From contig CAKRPI010000021.1 in assembly GCA_934376945.1 (NCBI GenBank), positions 1 to 24,244 of the forward strand: a DNA stretch of 24,244 nucleotides, given 5' to 3'. Positions 21,630-24,244 of this stretch are shown here, one piece after another; within the stretch, counting starts at the first letter, position 1; the number at the start of each line of letters is the position of its first letter. The notes beneath the pieces were generated by a model. That model did not search any database and had not been told where the DNA came from. It saw nothing but the letters and a program-made list of their open reading frames with translations. Origin of the DNA: an uncultured Lachnospiraceae bacterium. Its GTDB lineage: Bacteria; Bacillota; Clostridia; Lachnospirales; Lachnospiraceae. The translations under genes and the position numbers were made by a program.

Positions 21630-23115
21630 AAAGAAGATTCCGCTTCGTGTCAGAGAGATCCGATTTGAACAGGAGCCGGAGCCGGTTAGCGGGAAAGGAA
21701 GAAATACGGAGCTTGGTATTGTAACGTATACATTTGTGTTTCTGTTTCTTCTGATGGTTGGTTATCTGACATATCTGAATGTGTTTAAGGCTTCGGAGCT
21801 GAATTCAAATCCGTATAATACGAAACAGGATGCAAACACAGATAAGTATATCCGCGGTTCAATTCTCTCCGCAGATGGGAGCATTCTGGCTCAGACTCAG
21901 GTCGCTGAGGATGGAACGGAAACGAGAGTTTACCCATATGCCAATGTATTTGCGCATGCAGTTGGATATGCATCAAACGGAAAATCAGGTCTGGAAGCCG
22001 CGTATAATTATGATCTGTTGGATTCCCATGCATCTGTACTGTCTCAGCTTCAAAAAGAAGATGAAAACGAAAAGACACAGGGTGATTCCGTTGTGGTTAC
22101 CCTTAATGCAACCCTTCAGAATGCGGCTTATCAGGCACTTGGTGGCTATAACGGAGCTGTTGTGGCACTTGAGCCGAAAACAGGAAAGATTCTGGCCATG
22201 GTATCAAAGCCGGATTATGATCCGAATACCATTGAAGAGATCTGGGAGAGTGTTGTTACGGACAGTTCCAGCAGTGTGCTTTTAAATCGCGCAACGCAGG
22301 GATTGTATCCGCCGGGATCTACGTTTAAGATCCTGACGACCCTGTCTTTTATCCGTCAGCAGCCGATGGTATACAAAACGTTCGATTTTACGTGTGATTC
22401 GAAGCTGACGAAGGGGGATGTGACGATTAATTGCTACAATGGAACTGCACACGGGGAAGAGGATTTGAAGGGGGCGTTTGCACATTCCTGCAATACGGCG
22501 TTTGCGCAGATCGGTCTGGATCTTGATAACGCGGATTTTCGTTCTCTGTGTGAAGAATTTTTGTTTAATAAGTCCCTTCCGACTTCGATGCAGCACAGTA
22601 CCTCACAGTTTGCACTTACAGCGGATTCCTCCTACGGGGAGCAGATGACAACAGCGATCGGTCAGGGAGATACACTGGTGACACCACTGCATATGGCACT
22701 GATCACTGCGACTGTAGCAAACGGCGGTATTATGATGAAGCCATATATGGTGGATCACATTGAAGCATCAGATGGAAATGTTGTATCAAAAAACAGCCCG
22801 TCCAAATATAAGCGTCTGATGACAACAGAGGAAGCGAAGATTCTTACGGAATATATGAAGGAGACGGTGGACAGCGGTACAGCAGCGGCACTTTCCGGTT
22901 ATAGTTTTTCGGCAGCCGGGAAAACCGGATCTGCAGAATACGGAGCAAACGGTGTGGAGGGAACTCATTCCTGGTTTGTCGGGTTTTCCAATGTAGATGA
23001 TCCGGATCTTGTTTTAGCGGTAATTGCAGAGGATGGTGGTACCGGAAGCCAGACGGCAGTACCGATTGCAGCACAGGTATTTCAGGCGTATTACAGTATG
23101 CAGGGAAATTCCTGA
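21544..23115 (+). CDS. Penicillin-binding protein, class B-like transpeptidase (PbpA type)
   Basis: This 523-residue peptidoglycan transpeptidase has a basic cytoplasmic N-terminus, one membrane anchor (LGIVTYTFVFLFLLMVGYLTYLNVF, about 57-81), a short pedestal with KYIRGSILSADGSILAQT (101-118), and the transpeptidase domain. Active-site motifs are STFK (S259 nucleophile, K262), SCN (315-317) and KTGSAE (460-465). It resembles the small PbpA/FtsI-like proteins paired with SEDS polymerases rather than large PBP2. The start at 21544 is chosen for GGAGG at 21534-21538. The longer frame from 21502 has a poor site and adds 14 residues. It starts inside the FtsW-like tail coding sequence (86-nt overlap). 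It crosslinks peptidoglycan made by the partner polymerase on the outer membrane face. Confidence 0.94.
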   Translation: MDRKKTTRTKVEKTVADDGKDSLEEAKSKKKIPLRVREIRFEQEPEPVSGKGRNTELGIVTYTFVFLFLLMVGYLTYLNVFKASELNSNPYNTKQDANTDKYIRGSILSADGSILAQTQVAEDGTETRVYPYANVFAHAVGYASNGKSGLEAAYNYDLLDSHASVLSQLQKEDENEKTQGDSVVVTLNATLQNAAYQALGGYNGAVVALEPKTGKILAMVSKPDYDPNTIEEIWESVVTDSSSSVLLNRATQGLYPPGSTFKILTTLSFIRQQPMVYKTFDFTCDSKLTKGDVTINCYNGTAHGEEDLKGAFAHSCNTAFAQIGLDLDNADFRSLCEEFLFNKSLPTSMQHSTSQFALTADSSYGEQMTTAIGQGDTLVTPLHMALITATVANGGIMMKPYMVDHIEASDGNVVSKNSPSKYKRLMTTEEAKILTEYMKETVDSGTAAALSGYSFSAAGKTGSAEYGANGVEGTHSWFVGFSNVDDPDLVLAVIAEDGGTGSQTAVPIAAQVFQAYYSMQGNS

Positions 23116-23127
23116 CAGAAGTTTTGG

Positions 23128-23156
23128 TTGCGTGAACCAGAAAAAAGAGTTATACT
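23128..23156 (+). promoter_or_regulatory. Promoter of the NUDIX gene
   Basis: TTGCGT (23128-23133), a 17-nt spacer and TATACT (23151-23156), 47 nt before the NUDIX start. Confidence 0.65.
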
Positions 23157-23203
23157 TGTGACAGTGATTTTACAGATTCACAACGCGGACAGGAGGGATT
23201 GCA

Positions 23204-23656
23204 ATGATAGAAGCAACAAGCTGTGGCGGTGTGGTGATATTCAGAGGAAAGATACTTGTTTTGTATAAGAGCTACAAGAACAAGTATGAAGGCTGGGTGC
23301 TTCCGAAAGGAACCGTAGAAGCCGGAGAAGATTTTAAGGAGACTGCTGCAAGAGAGGTACTCGAAGAGACTGGTGTGCGCGCATCGATTATTAAGTATGT
23401 CGGGAAAAGCCAGTATACATTCAATGTGCCGGAAGATACAGTTTCAAAGGATGTTCACTGGTATCTGATGATGGCGGACAGCTATTACAGCAAACCACAG
23501 CGAGAGGAGTATTTTATCGACTCAGGGTATTACAAGTTCCATGAGGCGTATCATCTTCTGAAATTTTCCAATGAGAAGATGATTCTGGAGAAAGCCTACA
23601 ATGAGTATTTGAATCTCAAAAAGAATAATCTTTGGGGAAACCGAAAATACTTTTGA
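23204..23656 (+). CDS. NUDIX hydrolase
   Basis: The 150-residue protein carries a complete NUDIX box, GTVEAGEDFKETAAREVLEETGV (36-58), matching GX5EX7REUXEEXGU with G36, E42, R50, E51, E54, E55 and G57. The fold start SCGGVVIFRGKILVLYKSYKNKYEGWVLPKG resembles the diadenosine polyphosphate / MutT-like branch, and a helical C-terminal extension (about 108-150) follows. It should hydrolyse a nucleoside diphosphate linked to another moiety; the substrate is not evident. AGGAGGG lies 8-14 nt before the ATG. An attenuating terminator separates it from the next small gene. Confidence 0.93.
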   Translation: MIEATSCGGVVIFRGKILVLYKSYKNKYEGWVLPKGTVEAGEDFKETAAREVLEETGVRASIIKYVGKSQYTFNVPEDTVSKDVHWYLMMADSYYSKPQREEYFIDSGYYKFHEAYHLLKFSNEKMILEKAYNEYLNLKKNNLWGNRKYF

Positions 23657-23664
23657 CCACAAAA

Positions 23665-23704
23665 TGCCGGGATTCCGTGAATGCGGGATGTCGGCAATTC
23701 TTTT
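23665..23704 (+). terminator. Probable terminator or attenuator after the NUDIX gene
   Basis: TGCCG (23665-23669) pairs with CGGCA (23692-23696), and inside it ATTCCG (2372-23677 side, at 23672-23677) pairs with CGGGAT (23684-23689, one wobble). The exit is T-rich but broken (ATTCTTTT). The ribosome binding site of the next gene (CAGGAG, 23705-23710) follows at once, so partial read-through is expected. Confidence 0.65.
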
Positions 23705-23717
23705 CAGGAGAAGTGCG

Positions 23718-24029
23718 ATGAACTGGTATCAAAATCTGTATTTTGGGAAAACTGCAGAAAAGAAAAAGGATGAAATCATAAAACGGATTGAGTCTGGAGA
23801 AAACCATATTCTGACCTATCTGATTACGCTCGCGCCCACACCGAAAAATCAAATGGAAATTCTTACACCAACGTATTATCGCAGCTATCGGGAGCGAAGC
23901 GGAGAGCCATTGATCCTTGGCGTTGCATGTGGACGACGTGAGGCACAGGAAGTGGTTCGGACGATTGTAGAGGACGTGTATGCGAAGACCGGGAATGCGC
24001 TGGTCCGTCAGTATTTTGAAGGTTATTAA
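23718..24029 (+). CDS. Small protein of unknown function, conserved-looking
   Basis: This 103-residue cytoplasmic-looking protein begins MNWYQNLYFGKTAEKKKDEIIKRIESG and has a mixed alpha/beta pattern, with strands around ILTYLITLA and LILGVACG and a helix REAQEVVRTIVEDVYAKTG. There is no signal peptide, membrane helix or catalytic motif that I recognise. Similar short proteins with an MNWYQNLY start seem familiar from Lachnospiraceae genomes, but no function is known to me. The start at 23718 is set by CAGGAGAAG just upstream; the in-frame ATG at 23664 lies in the terminator. It probably shares transcripts with the NUDIX gene by read-through. Confidence 0.8.
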   Translation: MNWYQNLYFGKTAEKKKDEIIKRIESGENHILTYLITLAPTPKNQMEILTPTYYRSYRERSGEPLILGVACGRREAQEVVRTIVEDVYAKTGNALVRQYFEGY

Positions 24030-24066
24030 CAGCTGAATATAAATTATAAAATCATATAATCACATG

Positions 24067-24095
24067 TTGAGTTTTATAAAATATTAGGGTAGAAT
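24067..24095 (+). promoter_or_regulatory. Promoter of the recombinase/MerR-like gene
   Basis: TTGAGT (24067-24072), a 17-nt spacer and TAGAAT (24090-24095), 22 nt before the proposed TTG start. The surrounding sequence is much more A/T-rich than the neighbouring genes. Confidence 0.6.
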
Positions 24096-24117
24096 ATTAT
24101 TGAAAGGAATTGATGCT

Positions 24118-24244
24118 TTGAGTAAATATTATTCTATACATGAATTTTCAAAAATTATAGGCGTATCGGCCCAGACATTACGAAATTGGGATGCCAATGG
24201 AAAACTTCATCCGCATCATACTACAGTAAGTGGCTATAGATATT
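24118..24244 (+). CDS. N-terminus of IS607-type serine recombinase or MerR-like protein (3' truncated by window)
   Basis: From a TTG start the frame reads (M)SKYYSIHEFSKIIGVSAQTLRNWDANGKLHPHHTTVSGYRY and is still open at the window end. This is a MerR-type winged helix-turn-helix. The particular wording, VSAQTLRNWDANGKLHPHHTTVSGYRY, is that of the DNA-binding N-terminus of IS607-family serine recombinases (TnpA). An ordinary MerR regulator remains possible until the catalytic domain is seen. AAAGGA at 24103-24108 lies 9 nt before TTG; there is no in-frame ATG nearby. The A/T-rich DNA just upstream (from about 24030) would fit the left side of an inserted element. If so, this marks an insertion after the small gene at 23718. 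Confidence 0.7.
   Translation, partial: MSKYYSIHEFSKIIGVSAQTLRNWDANGKLHPHHTTVSGYRY

Noticed and set aside
23122..23142. TGGTT/AACCA hairpin after the PBP gene as a terminator
   Set aside because: It is followed by A's, not T's, and it overlaps the NUDIX promoter.
23664..23717. Upstream ATG giving an 18-residue longer form of the small unknown protein
   Set aside because: The extension lies within the terminator hairpin, and the ribosome binding site CAGGAG is placed for the ATG at 23718.

Overview
The window looks like chromosomal DNA of a strictly anaerobic, spore-forming member of the Clostridia, most likely Lachnospiraceae. The reasons are moderate G+C, strong AAGGAGG-type ribosome binding sites, a spoIVA gene, a three-subunit NADH-linked [FeFe]-hydrogenase, a folate one-carbon cluster of the clostridial type, and a ruvA-ruvB pair with no ruvC beside it. 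All convincing genes are on the + strand. No tRNA, rRNA or CRISPR array was seen.

Layout. (1) 1-3082: folate C1 cluster, fhs (5' truncated by the window), an fchA-type cyclodeaminase and folD. The FolD lacks two of the three usual cyclohydrolase residues, so the FchA-type protein next door probably supplies that step. (2) 3311-4549: a secreted DUF3298/YARHG-type protein with a hairpin leader. (3) 4901-6878: a two-gene operon of an ArsB/NhaD-SLC13 type permease and a cytidylate-kinase-like protein. (4) 6879-7731: a long gene-free stretch holding a complete transcription unit, with promoter, cobalamin riboswitch, about 270 nt of further structured RNA and a terminator, but no credible ORF. (5) 7732-11801: the hydrogenase operon hydC-hydB-hydA behind its own promoter, which lies downstream of the riboswitch unit's terminator. 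(6) 11917-14837: spoIVA and a SleB-type cell wall hydrolase with wall-binding repeats. (7) 15079-17205: ruvA-ruvB, then zapA. (8) 17352-23115: a U32-family protein, an FtsW/RodA/SpoVE flippase-like polymerase with a long Tyr/Asp/Gly-rich tail, and a class B-like penicillin-binding protein, arranged as one operon. (9) 23204-24029: a NUDIX hydrolase and a small conserved-looking protein. (10) 24118-end: the start of an IS607-type recombinase or MerR-like protein, cut by the window edge.

How the parts fit: fhs, fchA and folD interconvert formate, formyl-, methenyl- and methylene-THF. The hydrogenase links NADH and probably ferredoxin to H2, as in fermentative or acetogenic clostridia. SpoIVA starts the spore coat. 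The polymerase/PBP pair makes septal or lateral peptidoglycan.

The most interesting observations are the stand-alone cobalamin-riboswitch RNA (about 7035-7503), a sigma-E-like promoter nested inside the terminator hairpin before spoIVA, the FolD/FchA division of labour, and the tail-plus-overlap arrangement of the FtsW-like and PBP genes. All calls come from reading the sequence; no database search was run.
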